DNA of 64,000 nt from Rapana venosa (lineage: Eukaryota > Mollusca > Gastropoda > Neogastropoda > Muricidae), in the NCBI GenBank assembly GCA_028751875.1, contig CM054134.1, forward strand, positions 49,220,738 to 49,284,737, in the 5' to 3' direction. Within the stretch, counting starts at the first letter, position 1; every line of letters begins with the position of its first letter. The notes beneath the pieces are model-generated. The model saw only the letters and a list, made by a program, of their open reading frames with translations, ran no database searches and was not told the DNA's origin. The position numbers and the translations under genes are program-made. This document shows positions 45,623 to 57,120 of this stretch, piece by piece.

Positions 45623-46497
45623 CAGTCTCGAAAGTAGACTTAGTCTCACAACAGCAGCTAAGTGATCACTCATTATTACTGAGCATTATATAATATACAG
45701 TTCAAGGACTGCCACTCTTGAGTCTGATTCAGTCTGTGGCCCTGCAGTGGTTTTAACAGCTAATATCCTGGTCTCATAACAAGGCAACAACAGCAACAGA
45801 GGTAAAAACACAAACAGACAACAGCAAAAACAAAAAACTGAAGAACAACTTGATTATATTAGCAGAGTGCTGTGTGCATTGGGAGAAGGCGTTCTGGTAA
45901 ATATCTCTTCTGCTATCTCTGGTGCATTCAACTTGCACAGGGCAACCAGAGAAGTCCTTCCCTGTTGATTTCAATCAGTCATAAATGTTATATCGTCCAT
46001 TTTTTGTCAACATATAAACAAAGGGTGTATTCATGTAGAACACACGCCTACTTAAATATACGAAGGAAGGGTGGGGGGTGGGGGTGAGTGGGGGGGGGGG
46101 GGGGTGGAATTGGGCGGGGAGTTCTTGCATGTAGTACACGTTAATAACCGTTGCAGCTTCGACCAGGAAGTTTGCTTACTTCAAGCTTGACATTGAGACT
46201 TTACTTCACGGTATGACATCTTGCCCGCTTGACTCTTAGCTAATCACGCCCAGGCTCTCACGATCTTATTATAAGTGTTGACTGTAGGGTTTATAACTAG
46301 ATAAGATGTCCCATCAGCTCTGCCCCCACACGACCTTGTCTCTCTCCTTTATTGTTTTTCCTCCTGGCTTGAGTTTTTTCCTTGTCTCACCCACCCATCC
46401 TTTACTGTTAAAGAGATTGTGTCAGTGCGATGAATCTTACTCGTGATTTTCGTTTCCGTCCGTCCGCCACAAGCAAAAACAGTCCTTGTACACGTAC
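45623..46497. other. unannotated stretch with poly-G
   Basis: No gene recognised. G-rich tract at 46070-46125. Confidence 0.4.
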
Positions 46498-46604
46498 GTG
46501 AGTGTGTGTGTGTGTGTGTGTGTGTGGGTGTGTGTGAGTGTGTGTGCACGCGCGGCGCTGCGGCGTATATGCGAGCACAGTAGCGTTTCATGTATACCAT
46601 AGTA

Positions 46605-46635
<31 letters not shown>

Positions 46636-46663
46636 TGTGTGTGTGTGCGTGTGTGTGTGTGTG
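46498..46663. repeat. (GT)n arrays
   Basis: Two GT arrays separated by GCACGCGCGGCGCTGCGGCG-type sequence. Confidence 0.93.
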
Positions 46664-47377
46664 CCGTGTGCGCACGCCAAAGCGTTTCATGCGTACTGTA
46701 GTATGTGTATGTAAATCATTTATCATTTTTTTCAAGTTACTTTCTTCCTAGTTTGTCGTGCTTGTGGAGGTGTCAATGCTGAACAATGATAAGCCTTGTC
46801 GCTATTGCGTCAGTCAGTCGTCCTCTCTGTTCTTGAGGCTCGAATTCGGCCTGTCAATCATCACTGTAGACGCCTTCAGGCTGTTGTTTCGTCAGACACA
46901 GCCGTACCGATATCTGGCTTCACAAACAGGATATCACGTGTGATACGGACAAAGTAGGGTGTCCACGGATTCAAAACAAACAAACAAACCACAAAACACA
47001 CAACGGATTTTTAAAAAACCAAACTAACCCCCCCTTCCCCCCAACAACAGCCAAAACGACCCCCCCCCCCCCAAGAAAACCCCCCTAAACCAAAAAAACA
47101 AACCAAAAAAATAAAAACATGAAAATGTGAACTAACAGTCTATAAAACTGTTCAACAAGACAAGTTTTCATTCACACAGCTGTGTCTTCGGAAGTGAAGG
47201 AGATATAGACATTTAGAGATAACTCCATCCTTTTTTTTTTTAATCGCCTAGATATATATATTATATATTATATAAATATATATATATATATTTATATATA
47301 GGAGAGAGAGAGAGAGAGAGATGAGAGATGGGAGAGAGAAGAGAGATGGAGAGGAGAGAGAGAGAAGGGTTTTTTCA
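46664..47377. other. unannotated stretch; C-runs, (AT)n and (GA)n
   Basis: No gene recognised. C-runs near 47025-47075, (AT)n 47250-47301 and (GA)n 47301-47367. Confidence 0.5.
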
Positions 47378-47695
47378 AAAGGCCTTAGCCACATTTGAAG
47401 GGGTAAAAACACAAAGCACACACTATCATACAAATAATACTCATATAAAAAATCAATTCACAAAACATACTTGCAAACAAGATAATGTATCAAGCGTTAA
47501 TAAGGGTACCCCGCAGTTTAAATGCTTTATATAGTAAAAGAGCTGTTTTATAGTATCTTCATTTCCAGACGTAATGAGTATGGTTGAGGTAAGAACTTTT
47601 GGGGTTTAAACTGCTCTCTTAATTCTATAAGTTGTGAACAAGTGAATAGAAAATGTTTTTCATCTTCAGTAGAACTTCACAAAGAGGACAAAATA
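47378..47695 (-). pseudogene. LINE polymerase C-terminus, zinc-knuckle type (copy 1)
   Basis: On the minus strand: RPFC/CPLC-like FVLFVKFY, then EDEKHFLFTCSQLIELREQF, and ALLLYKAFKLRGTLIN. The 3' UTR reads CCCTTCAAATGTGGCTAAGG CCTTTTGAA. The matching copy on the plus strand at 58757-59215 has a more legible Cys-His knuckle. The fragment is truncated 5' and frameshifted. Confidence 0.7.
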
Positions 47696-48593
47696 ACTTG
47701 AGAGACAGCGACAGACAGAGACAGACAGACAGACAGACGGATAAGGACACTGCAGCTACGGACGAACGAACAGACGGACGGCGGGGTGATCTTTAGCTTA
47801 TATGAGAAAAAAACAAACCCTGATTATCTGGGAAGCCTTGGTTCCATTACAAATAATAAATAATAAATGAACGGAATTATACAGAAAGGAATGCGTGAAT
47901 AATCCAATCAATCAAGAAAAAGTAAATAAAACCATTTCTATAACGCGATCAAAATGAGTGAATAAATCAATCAAATCAAAGAAAAAGTAATACATTTCTT
48001 ATCCGCGATTCAAAAACCAGACACACTGGTGACAGCTTTTGACATGAAACAGACCATCCAACTTCCTGGATTCGATGATCGACTATTCACCTAATACTTG
48101 CTGGAGAGGATTTGGCTCAGGTCAGGCCTATAGACTTACCGAACAAAGACGACAACCTGAATATTTCTTGTGTCACTCTTCACGCCTACGTGTCCCTCTA
48201 CACGTTGAAACCTTCCGTGTCACCTTCAATAAACAAACGAATAAATAAACAGAAGAAAAAAAATGCACGGAGAAACCAGCATTGATCATGCTGCACAACA
48301 GAAACCGGCTGTTTATCTTGTTCCTCCTCTCTCTTCCAACCCCCCCCCCCCCTTATCTCTCCTCTCTCTCTCTCTCCTATTAAATGGAATTACCATTAAG
48401 GTACAGGGGGGGGGGGGGGGGGGGTTGACACACACACCACCTCACACACACACACACAGAACTATTTTATTTCATGGATATGATTAAGTAATTAATCCCA
48501 GTCCCCACCCTTTTAAGCACATTTTATAGAAAAATAAAGCCTAAACCCAACACTGTATGGAGGAAAAACGGATGATAGAATTTAAACAAATAA

Positions 48594-48596
<3 letters not shown>
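47696..48596. other. unannotated stretch; poly-C and poly-G tracts
   Basis: GACAGACA motifs 47705-47740. C12 near 48340 and G24 at 48401-48424. A weak minus-strand tail module (GTGGGGACTGGGATTAATTA) at 48464-48520. No gene recognised. Confidence 0.4.
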
Positions 48597-48634
<38 letters not shown>

Positions 48635-48765
48635 GCGAGATTGATGAGAGAGCGAGAGAGCATCATATATATATATATATATATAGTGTGGTGTGTGTGT
48701 TTGTGTGGGTGTGTGTGTGTGTGGTGTGTAGAGAGAGAGAGAGAGACGTGAGAGAGAGAGAGAGG
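48597..48765. repeat. compound (GA)n/(AT)n/(GT)n/(GA)n microsatellite
   Basis: GA 48597-48631, AT 48665-48685, GT 48686-48727 and GA 48729-48765. Confidence 0.92.
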
Positions 48766-49840
48766 ATACTTAAATGAAATGCATTGGCCGGGTGTGGTGA
48801 CTATCTCAATCCCTAGTATTGATTTCGAGATTTCTATTGATTTTCGAAACTGCGTGTATGGACAAAGCACGACCCAAACTTATGTTTTTACCTTTAAACC
48901 AGTATGCTGTTACTCTACATCGTGCTGAGTGAGTTAGATTGTATTGATTATGTTTTAAACAATTTCAAGTAACCACCAGATGGTCTGTTCAGGTTCCCAC
49001 ACGTTAATTCAAGATCAATATTGTAAAGTTTTACAGCAAGATCCATTCTACACAGCAGTTTATTTATTATTACTACTGAAAATATACCCCAAAACTGAGG
49101 AACAAATAAGTTATGGCACACCAGATTGTCCGACAAGTCTTATGCAAAAATGGAAAGGTGAGCATTGGTGACGATGACGTCATATAAGGGGTAGCATGAC
49201 GGTGATCGAGGTCTTCAGACATTTTGCATTCATGATCGAGTTCTTCAGATATTTTGCTTTCAAACACCGTTTTCTTTGCAGAGTTAGTCCGGTATACTGG
49301 AAGGGGGTGGGGGTAGGGACTGAATGGCTATTTCATCAAACAGTGACAACAAAATCCATACAACGACATCTCAAAACAAAACAATACAAACTTTTTCACA
49401 ACTTCATAACAACTTTGTGAAATTTGGAAAAAAAGAATGGGCGTATATCTAATTTGTTACCGACTGCTCAAATGAACGATCTGTGAATTGGTAAGAGCTT
49501 CATGCTTGGGGCGCTCCATGGAGTCCAGGTGTTCAAACTACAGCAGCATCTGCTTGACTTGTTGGTAAGGGCCGATCCTTACGATCACATTTTGATATGC
49601 ATCTGTCACCACATCCGATTGTTGATTCTCTCACTGTGTACACACATAACAAAAGACCAGCGAAGCGCTTCAAGATTCTGAACTCAATGTAGGCTGGACA
49701 CAGTGGTTGGATGCGGTTGACAGGAAATAAGTCACTGCATGGTCCACCATAACTGAGAAGGAAGCTCAAGAGAGGGAAACACCTTTTCTATTAAGAAAGT
49801 CATGACTTATAAATTGTCTTCTTTTTTCTTCTCCCAATCT
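48766..49840. other. unannotated stretch
   Basis: No gene recognised. A minus-strand frame at 49533-49769 (SFLLSYGGPCSDLFPVNRIQ, GCGDRCISKCDRKDRP) has a plausible composition but matches no family I know. Confidence 0.35.
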
Positions 49841-49894
49841 CTCACACACACACCCACTCACTCATCACACACATACACACACACCACCACACAC

Positions 49895-49933
<39 letters not shown>

Positions 49934-50010
49934 CAGCACGCACACACACAACACACACCCAACACCACACACTCACAACACACCTCACACACACTCACTT
50001 CCTCACTTTC
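49841..50010. repeat. imperfect (CA)n array
   Basis: CA repeats with TCACTC, CACC and AGCACG interruptions. It is the counterpart of the degraded CA tract at 33290-33590. Confidence 0.93.
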
Positions 50011-50019
50011 TCTCCCTCA

Positions 50020-50272
50020 ATGGGACTGTAAAGGTTTAAGATTTCTTTTGTTTTGTTTCATGTTTTTATTGTGTGAATATATGAGTATGTGTTTATTTCA
50101 TTATCATGCCATTTAATTTGGAAAACGGAGTATAATCAAAAATGAGTGTTGTGATGGTGATCGTTTGTACTGTTTTGGAATTATAAATTGATTTTATCTT
50201 TGAATACACACACACACACAACTCTGTCTCTGTCTCTGTCTTGTCTCTCTCTTCACTCTATCTCTCTCTCTC

Positions 50273-50317
<45 letters not shown>

Positions 50318-50670
50318 GCTCTCTCTCTCTCTCTTTCTCCCTATATCGTTTGCTTATAGTTTTGGTGTATCCTGAAGGAAGATCATATTTTATATTTTCA
50401 TTACTTATTGGCTTGTCTTTGCACCTTAAGTTCTTAACGAGTGCCTAATTTCAATATCTTATTGTTATGTGTAAACAAGTATATGTCCATTTATAATGTG
50501 TAGATGTTTATCTTTGTGACTTATTAGTTTGATTGTTATTCTTCCTGGTTTTGTTGTTGTTGTTGTTGTTTCTTTTTCTCTTTTTTTCTTCTTTTGTTGG
50601 TATGGTTTTTCTCTTTTGTTTGTTTGTTTGTTTTGGTTGGTGGGTTGGTTGTTGTTTTTTTTTTTTGGGG
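50020..50670 (+). repeat. clean copy of the CT/CA-flanked module plus R1 body
   Basis: GGACTGTAAAGGTTTAAG, GAGTATAATCAAAAATGAGT, GGTGATCGTTTGTACTG and GAATTATAAATTGATTTTAT lead into (CA)n, (CT)n and then the R1 body (CTTATAGTTTTGGTGTATCC, TATCTTATTGTTATGTGTAA). The degraded version directly precedes the other 3-kb block at 33.2-34.25 kb, so the true duplication probably starts near 49.8 kb. Confidence 0.7.
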
Positions 50671-51335
50671 GGGGGTGGGGGTGGGGGGTTGGGGGTGATG
50701 TGGGATGTTTTTAGGGTTTTCTTTTATTAGTTGCTTGCGGGGGGGGGGGGGGGAGGGGGGGGAGTTGTTGGGGGGGGGGGGGGCTGCTTTGAAAATGGTT
50801 CTTTCCCCATGTTTTTTTTTACTGCTGAGACTGATATAAAGTGTTGGGTATTATTAAAGATGTATCCTACGGGCGGGGACTGATGTACAAAAAGCACATG
50901 AGTGCTTATTCATTATCCTCGAAATAAAGAATTTGTCCTTGTTCATTGTCATTGTCATTCCTCTATCTTCTCCTCTCTATCTTCTCTTCTCTCTCTCTCC
51001 TCTCTTCTCTTCTCTCTCTCTCTACTCTCTCCATGCAGTTGAAACATAAAAGGATTGTCCACTGTTGTGATATCCCCTCTTAACAGGCTAACAATTATGA
51101 AGAGTTAAATGAAATGAAGCTGCTTTCCAGAAATATGATCAGACAGCGCAGGGTCAGTTTTTCCTTGTGCCTGGCCGTTTTCCTGCAAAGAGTCATTCTC
51201 ATTGAAAATTGTAAATCGATCTCACCACATTGTAATGAATGTCGAAATCTAACACATACAAGTATCATTAGCATCCTCTGAAGTATGCATCTCTGAAGTA
51301 TTGGCTGGGTGTGTGTGTGTGGGTGGTGTGTGTGT

Positions 51336-51374
<39 letters not shown>

Positions 51375-51430
51375 GTGTGTGTGTGTTGTATGTGGGGTGG
51401 GTGGTTAGTGGTGTGTGTGTGTGTTAGTGT

Positions 51431-51495
<65 letters not shown>

Positions 51496-51977
51496 AACGC
51501 TTTGCATTGTTTTGTTTTTCGTCGTGTTAAACCCTATATCTAATCCATAAAAAGATCTTGGATCTTTTCGAGTTTCACCAAATTTTATTCAATAAAATGA
51601 CATAGCAGCATCCACATAAAGCATGAGTACAAAAAGCATGAGGTTTAGACGAGTGCTCTAAAAAACAAACACAAAAAACAAAATACAAAACCGATCCCCA
51701 TCGGCATCATCAAGATCACATAGATGAAATATAGGATAAACTACTAACGTGTTGAGACGAAAGTGTTAGCAAAGAAACGGCAAAATACATTACCATAAGT
51801 AGACTCAAGCAAAACAAAAAGTGATACCAGGGGGGCCGATGGTTTCAAACTAGTAGCCCTACAATGCTTGTAATATTGTTATGAAACAATTGATGAAGTG
51901 TCATACCGAAACACATAGAACCACAGGTTCTTGTTTGACATCATTGTAACTTGAGAGTGGGGACTTATACTCGTAAA

Positions 51978-52041
<64 letters not shown>

Positions 52042-53289
52042 CACGCGCGCGGGGCAGGCCCACTGAATTGGAAGTACAGAAAAGACAGACTGTAACCCAT
52101 ACTGTCGAGGAAATAAGAAAAATAGTGTTTTCAAAAAACCGTATTTCTGATGAGGAAAAAATAAAACGCCCTATCGATGCCGGTAGTTTACAGTTACTAC
52201 ATATAGTTCTATCGTGCCTACTAAGTTTAAACATCAAATATGACATTATCAGCTAAGACAACAGTATACATTCTATAGTGAGCGCATGGAACTGATGGAA
52301 AGAGGGCATGGCAGTGTATCAAACAGGGGCCAGCGCTCTCTGCTGCTAACAACACCACGTTCCCAAGCATCATCACTGGTTAAGTGCTGCTGGAATAAGT
52401 CGTGTTTCAACTCGCTCATTTCTAGCCTTGGTTTGCCCAGTGTTTTTGCTTTACTTCCCTCTTTATGACTAAATCCTTCCAGAGTTCAGAGTTCTCTCCT
52501 CATCTCTTGTCTCTCTGTCTCTGTCTCTCTTTGTTCTCTGCTCTGTCTGTCAGTCTGTCTGGCTCTCTCTCTCTTCTCTGGGTTGATGTGATCGTTTTTA
52601 AATGTTTGGGGAATTATATATTGGACATATTATCTTTGAAATACACTCTCTGTCTCGGTCTCTGTCGCTCTCTCACCTTTTTATCGTTTTGCTTATAGTT
52701 GTCGTGTATCCTTGTTGAAGGATTCTCGTATTTTATATTTTCAATACTTATTGGACCTTGTCTCTGTCTTAAGTCTTAATGGGTGCCCTAATTCAATATC
52801 TATTGTTATGTGTAACAAGTATATGTACATTTGATAAAGTGTAGATGTTTATCTTTATGACTATTAAGTTTGGTTGTTATTCTTGGTTTTGTTGTTGATG
52901 GTTGTTGTTTCTTTTTCTCTTTTTTTCTTCTTTGTCGGTTTGGTTTTTCTTTCTCTTTTGTTTGTTTGTTTGCTTTGGTTGTGGTTGGTGTTTTTCCGGG
53001 GTGTGGGTGGGGGTTGTGTTTTTTAGGGTCTTTTTTTATTAGTTTGGCTTTGGGGGGGGGGGGAGGTTTGTTGGGGGGGGGGGGGGGGGTTAGTATTTTG
53101 AAAAGGGTTAATTCCCAATGTTTCTACCTGTGAGACTTGTATAAGTGTCGGGTTATTATTTAGATGTATCCTACGGGGCGGGGACTGGATGTAAAAAAAG
53201 CACATGAGTGCTTATTCTGTATCCTCGAAAATAAAGAATTTGTCATTGAAGTGTCATTGTCATCTGTCTCTTCTCTGTCTCTCTGTTCA

Positions 53290-53324
<35 letters not shown>

Positions 53325-53687
53325 ACTCTCTCTGTGATTTGTATGCCTGGGTTTTGTTACAGGAAGTTGTGTTGAATTCCTCAACGGTGGTTTTATCTCT
53401 TGAATCTCTCACCCTTTTCCACCCACTCACTCAGTCTGAGTCTCTGTGTCTTAGTCTCTGTCTGTCTGTTGTCTTCTGTGGGGCTGTCATCCGTCTGTTG
53501 TTTTATGTCGTCCATCCACTATTCTCTCTCTTCTCTCTCTCTCTTCTCTCTCTATCTCTTCCATCCACAATCAGTCTGCGGTCTCTGTGCCTTAGTCTCT
53601 GATCTGTCTGTCCGTCCTGTCATGTTTGTCTGTACTATCTGTCTGTCTGTCCGTCGTCCGTCCGTCCTGTCTGTTGTCTGTCTCTCT
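50671..53687 (+). repeat. 3-kb duplicated block, copy 2
   Basis: Near-identical to 34250-37265, same orientation. Contains tail modules at 50863-50958 and 53165-53263, GT arrays at 51313-51493 and 51983-52040, and an R1 repeat at 52572-53263. It ends inside a TCTGTC tract and then passes into TATAGAATTTTTTTTT. Confidence 0.93.
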
Positions 53688-53769
53688 ATAGAATTTTTTT
53701 TTTAAGTTGTCATAATTACTATACCAGCCTCCTAACCCCTCCCCCCTCCCCCCTACAGTCAACAAACTG

Positions 53770-53932
53770 TCCCTAAGAATGTGTGCATATCACCTCTACA
53801 GCATGTCAAATATGGGTCTTTCGCAAGGCGTCATACTGGATCCTCTCTTTTTTCTCCCTTCTTTTTATGTTAACGACTTTCTTTCACGTATTAAACAAAT
53901 CACATAAACTTGTATGTGAATATTCAACTATA
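53770..53932 (+). pseudogene. short reverse transcriptase fragment (LINE)
   Basis: The frame MSNMGLSQGVILDPLFFLPS then FYVNDFLSRIKQI resembles the RT block GxPQGSxLGPLLFxLYINDL with the following helix. The next codons should give YADD but read LYVNIQ-like. The fragment is about 50 codons and is cut off by the SINE that starts at 53935. Confidence 0.55.
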
Positions 53933-53934
53933 GG

Positions 53935-54357
53935 GATGGATCGGTGGTCTAGAGGTAAGGCGACTGCCTAGAAAGCGAGGAGTACGGGTTTGAAGAGTGT
54001 GATGGTTTGATCCTCGTTTGGGCCCGAAACTTTCCCCCATCTATTAGACCATGAGTGGTGGGCTGGGTACTAGTCTTTCGGAAGAAACGGTAAACAGATT
54101 TAGCGCATGTAAAAGAACCCAAGGCAACAAAGAGTTGTCCCTGGCTAAATTCTGTAGAAAAAAGCCACTCTGATAGGGAAACGAATACAGTTGCAGACAA
54201 AAAGAAGGACAAGAAAAAGGTGACGGTGCTCTTGTGGCAACGCGCTCTCCCCGAGGAGAGCAGCCCGAATTTCACAAAGAGAAATCTGCTGTGACTTAAA
54301 GTGATATACAATACAATAAAAATCAATACAATACAACGCAATACAATACAATATACA
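53935..54357 (+). mobile_element. tRNA-derived SINE (family S4), plus strand
   Basis: Starts GGATCGGTGGTCTAGAGGTA (A-box region) and has a B-box-like GGTTTGATCC. Then CTAGTCTTTCGGAAGAAACG in place of the intact core (a short internal deletion), AGTTGTCCCTGGCTAAATTC, GCGCTCTCCCCGAGGAGAGC, CCGAATTTCACAAAGAGAAA and a (CAATA)n tail. The GCTCTCCCC...GGGGAGAGC part forms a perfect hairpin. Same family as 12130-12546. Confidence 0.88.
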
Positions 54358-54673
54358 TACCAGGCTTTCTGAACTAAACAGCATATCTTAATTCTTACAG
54401 TTAACGGTCGACACATTAACCGATAAGTGTAACTTGACTGACTTACTTTAAAAAATGTCGGGCTACTCCAACAAACATCACAGTAATCACAGACTATTGA
54501 GGCAAACATGTCAAAATGAAAACACATCCATCCCTAACGTTTACAGGCAAAGGATACTTCAGGGAATAAAGCTGATTTTCACGAGGTATTAAGTTAGTAT
54601 TGCAAAACTTGAAAACAACCTTGCATGATGTTCTCCATGTAAACAACCTACATATAATTATTAGAAATATAAA

Positions 54674-54677
<4 letters not shown>
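54358..54677. other. unannotated stretch
   Basis: No gene or repeat recognised. Confidence 0.4.
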
Positions 54678-54718
<41 letters not shown>

Positions 54719-54726
54719 ATATATAT

Positions 54727-54806
<80 letters not shown>

Positions 54807-54829
54807 GTGTGTGTGTGTGTGTGTGTATG
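54678..54829. repeat. compound (CT)n(AT)n(GT)n microsatellite
   Basis: CT 54678-54716, AT 54717-54805 with short TATTATAT breaks, GT 54806-54829. Confidence 0.95.
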
Positions 54830-55009
54830 TGTCCAAAATAGATCGGTTTTGCCGTTGTAACCATAATATATTTAACCTGCCTCACTTAGAATCACTTCTG
54901 CATGTCTACTTTCTATTGTCCATAAATTGTGCCCTGACACTCAATATACCTAGCCTATATTACTATTACTTGCTATTGGTTGCATGCCTGTGTAAGAATG
55001 AGTTGAGTG

Positions 55010-55056
55010 CAAGCGCTTTGATTTGTCTGTGCAAGATACAGCGCTATATAAATTCC

Positions 55057-55131
<75 letters not shown>

Positions 55132-55135
55132 GATT

Positions 55136-55181
<46 letters not shown>
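55010..55181 (+). repeat. L2-like SINE/LINE 3' end with (ATT)n(ATG)n
   Basis: CAAGCGCTTTGATTTGTCTG, CAGCGCTATATAAATTCC, then about 24 ATT units (55058-55130) and about 16 ATG units to 55181. The tail expansion produces poly-Asn, poly-His and poly-Asp frames that are not genes. Upstream sequence (54830-55009) is not recognisable as a head. Confidence 0.75.
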
Positions 55182-55259
55182 CACCACAAGCGCTGTTTCA
55201 CTAAAGTGTTTGCTCAATATAGTTAGATGAACAAGCCAACAATTAAATCAGTGCTTCTC

Positions 55260-55370
55260 ATCAGCTTGGCCTGACTTTCAGCCATTTAACGGCAGCACAA
55301 CGCATTTTCGTTCATATGACAGACAACAATAGTTGCTGTCTGAGCATTCAATGTAGAAGAAGAAACCATT
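55260..55370 (+). repeat. repeat family S6, 3' part
   Basis: CTTGGCCTGACTTTCAGCCA, TTTAACGGCAGCACAACGCA and TGTCTGAGCATTCAATG match the 3' third of 59410-59713. 5'-truncated. Confidence 0.7.
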
Positions 55371-55385
55371 GAGTCGATGCAAAGG

Positions 55386-55680
55386 AAGGTAAGGTAAAGG
55401 AGTCCCATAACCTATAAGGTCGTAGGGGAGCGAGGCGTCAGAGACCTCACTTCTCTAGGGCCGGCAATTTGAGGGCGGCGCCCATCTCCTCTCCCTCGAT
55501 GCTTTACCTTCCCTGACCCTAAAGAGGGCAGGTACCCATTTACAGCTGGGTGAACTGGGGGAACTGTACTGAAGCCAAGGCGCGCAATCGGTCACCCATC
55601 CAACTGGTAACCACGCTCGACGCTGCTTAACTTGGCTGGGGGAAAGCGAGTGCTCCGACCACTGAGCTATCCCGTCCCCA
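55386..55680 (-). mobile_element. chimeric tRNA-5S rRNA SINE (family S5), best copy
   Basis: On the minus strand it begins GGGGACGGGATAGCTCAGTG GTCGGAGCAC, a tRNA-like head with a perfect A box. Next come AGCCAAGTTAAGCAGCGTCG, AGCGTGGTTACCAGTTGGAT and GGGTGACCG, which track the 5S rRNA internal promoter (5S: AAGCTAAGCAGGGTCGGGCC and GGATGGGAGACC). The body CCTGCCCTCTTTAGGGTCAG, GGGCGCCGCCCTCAAATTGC and AGGTCTCTGACGCCTCGCTC follows, with an AAGGTAAGG-like 3' end. ATGCAAAGG (55377-55385) and ATGCAAAAG (55681-55689) look like the target-site duplication. Two more copies lie at 37738-37960 and 30948-31190. Confidence 0.88.
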
Positions 55681-55689
55681 ATGCAAAAG

Positions 55690-56525
55690 AAACCAAACCC
55701 AAAAACAACAACAACAAACGAACAAAACAATAACAAAATCATCATTCACTTGATGTCTCGCCCTCAAAGGAACATTTCCTGTACACAAATAAGTATAAAC
55801 ACAGGACTAATAAACAAACTGAACAAAACATAGAAACTGTCTTTTCTTGGCTTTGGGCCTCTAACGGTTTAATCAAAATTTCAATTAAACGTTGAAAAAT
55901 TCTTCACAATTCCAGTTGTATGAGCAAACTTATTGATAGGAAGTCTAGTTTACATTTCGTTGTTTTTTTTTTTAAATCAAGAAACTGACTTTTGTTGGAT
56001 ATTAGTGTATAAAGTTATTGTTGACAGTCAAAGGCTGTATGTATTTTGAAATTACGCACTAGGTTTTTACATAACACCTTTCCAAGCTCTGCATTCAAGA
56101 GAAACTACTGTCCTACCAAGATGTATTAACATTGACAACAACAACAACAAATAACACTAAATAACTGAATAAAACTGTACCCTTGAAAGAAATTGTTGGG
56201 TTCTTTTTTTTTTTTATATCACAAACTCCCTAATACGAGTAATTCTTATCAGTGTAGGGTGAGACAGCAAGATACATTGTACTACGAAAAAGCTGTTATC
56301 GGTATTAAGAACTTCTTCCTCGTTCCTTTGTTTGTTGATTGTATTATAGTCCCAGCGGAGTGACTCGATTTAGGGGCTGTGTGATTCACAAGGCAACCAG
56401 CCAGTGCTATTTCACTCTCTCGGCCAGGCCGCTTGGAAGCGAAGTGACAAGACCAAGACATTCATTTTGGCTCACCTTGTTCCTCTTTGGTAATGTTTAG
56501 CTAGACCTGGTATAATTATACCCAT

Positions 56526-56527
<2 letters not shown>
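55690..56527. other. unannotated stretch
   Basis: No gene recognised. T-run near 55963-55972 and (ACA)n near 56138-56150. Confidence 0.4.
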
Positions 56528-56576
<49 letters not shown>

Positions 56577-56611
56577 GCCTATCTATCTATCTATATATAT
56601 GTTTAGTTATA

Positions 56612-56652
<41 letters not shown>
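56528..56652. repeat. (CT)n and (ATCT)n microsatellites
   Basis: CT 56528-56563, ATCT 56564-56595 and CT 56615-56651. Confidence 0.95.
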
Positions 56653-56654
<2 letters not shown>

Positions 56655-56826
56655 TTTAAAAACAAAACAAACACAGGTCTTGTCAAAGGCAGCACACGTA
56701 CAGATGGAGTAAGATAGGGAATTCCCGACAAAACACGGACACAATATTGACATTGGCAACAAGGTCGTTCAGAGACGCTTAGCTTTTTGTGCTGTCACAT
56801 GACAAATGCGGGCCTTAAAAAAAAAT

Positions 56827-56860
56827 GGGGGGGGGGGGGGGGGGGGGAGGAGAAGGGGGT

Positions 56861-56889
<29 letters not shown>
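56827..56889. repeat. poly-G and (GA)n
   Basis: G21 from 56827, then GGAGGAGAAGG and (GA)n to 56889. Confidence 0.93.
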
Positions 56890-56894
<5 letters not shown>

Positions 56895-57120
56895 CTACAG
56901 CGTGGTTTGTTAATCTTAAGGTCTATGACATTTTCTTCTGGTTTCGCAGACACAACACTAATCTATTGACCTAAAACAGGGGCATACCCGGTGACCAACT
57001 TGTCATGGTCGTGATATGCAACAATGACGGAACAATGGCTAAAGAAAAACCGAAATCATTTTTTTTCCATTTACTTTCTGTGTTGTCCAATCTATTTGTA
57101 GCGTCGTTTTCTTTAATTTT

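Noticed and set aside
49533..49769. Minus-strand 78-codon frame with several Cys
   Set aside because: Plausible composition but no family, splice or repeat support; left as unannotated.
54717..54805. (AT)n as a matrix-attachment or origin element
   Set aside because: A pure AT microsatellite alone does not support such a call.
54811..55230. Poly-Tyr/Asp, poly-His and poly-Asn frames
   Set aside because: They come from the (ATT)n(ATG)n tail of an L2-like retroelement end.
55560..55680. A 5S rRNA gene
   Set aside because: Only the internal control region is 5S-like, fused to a tRNA-like head within a SINE; the rest of 5S is absent.
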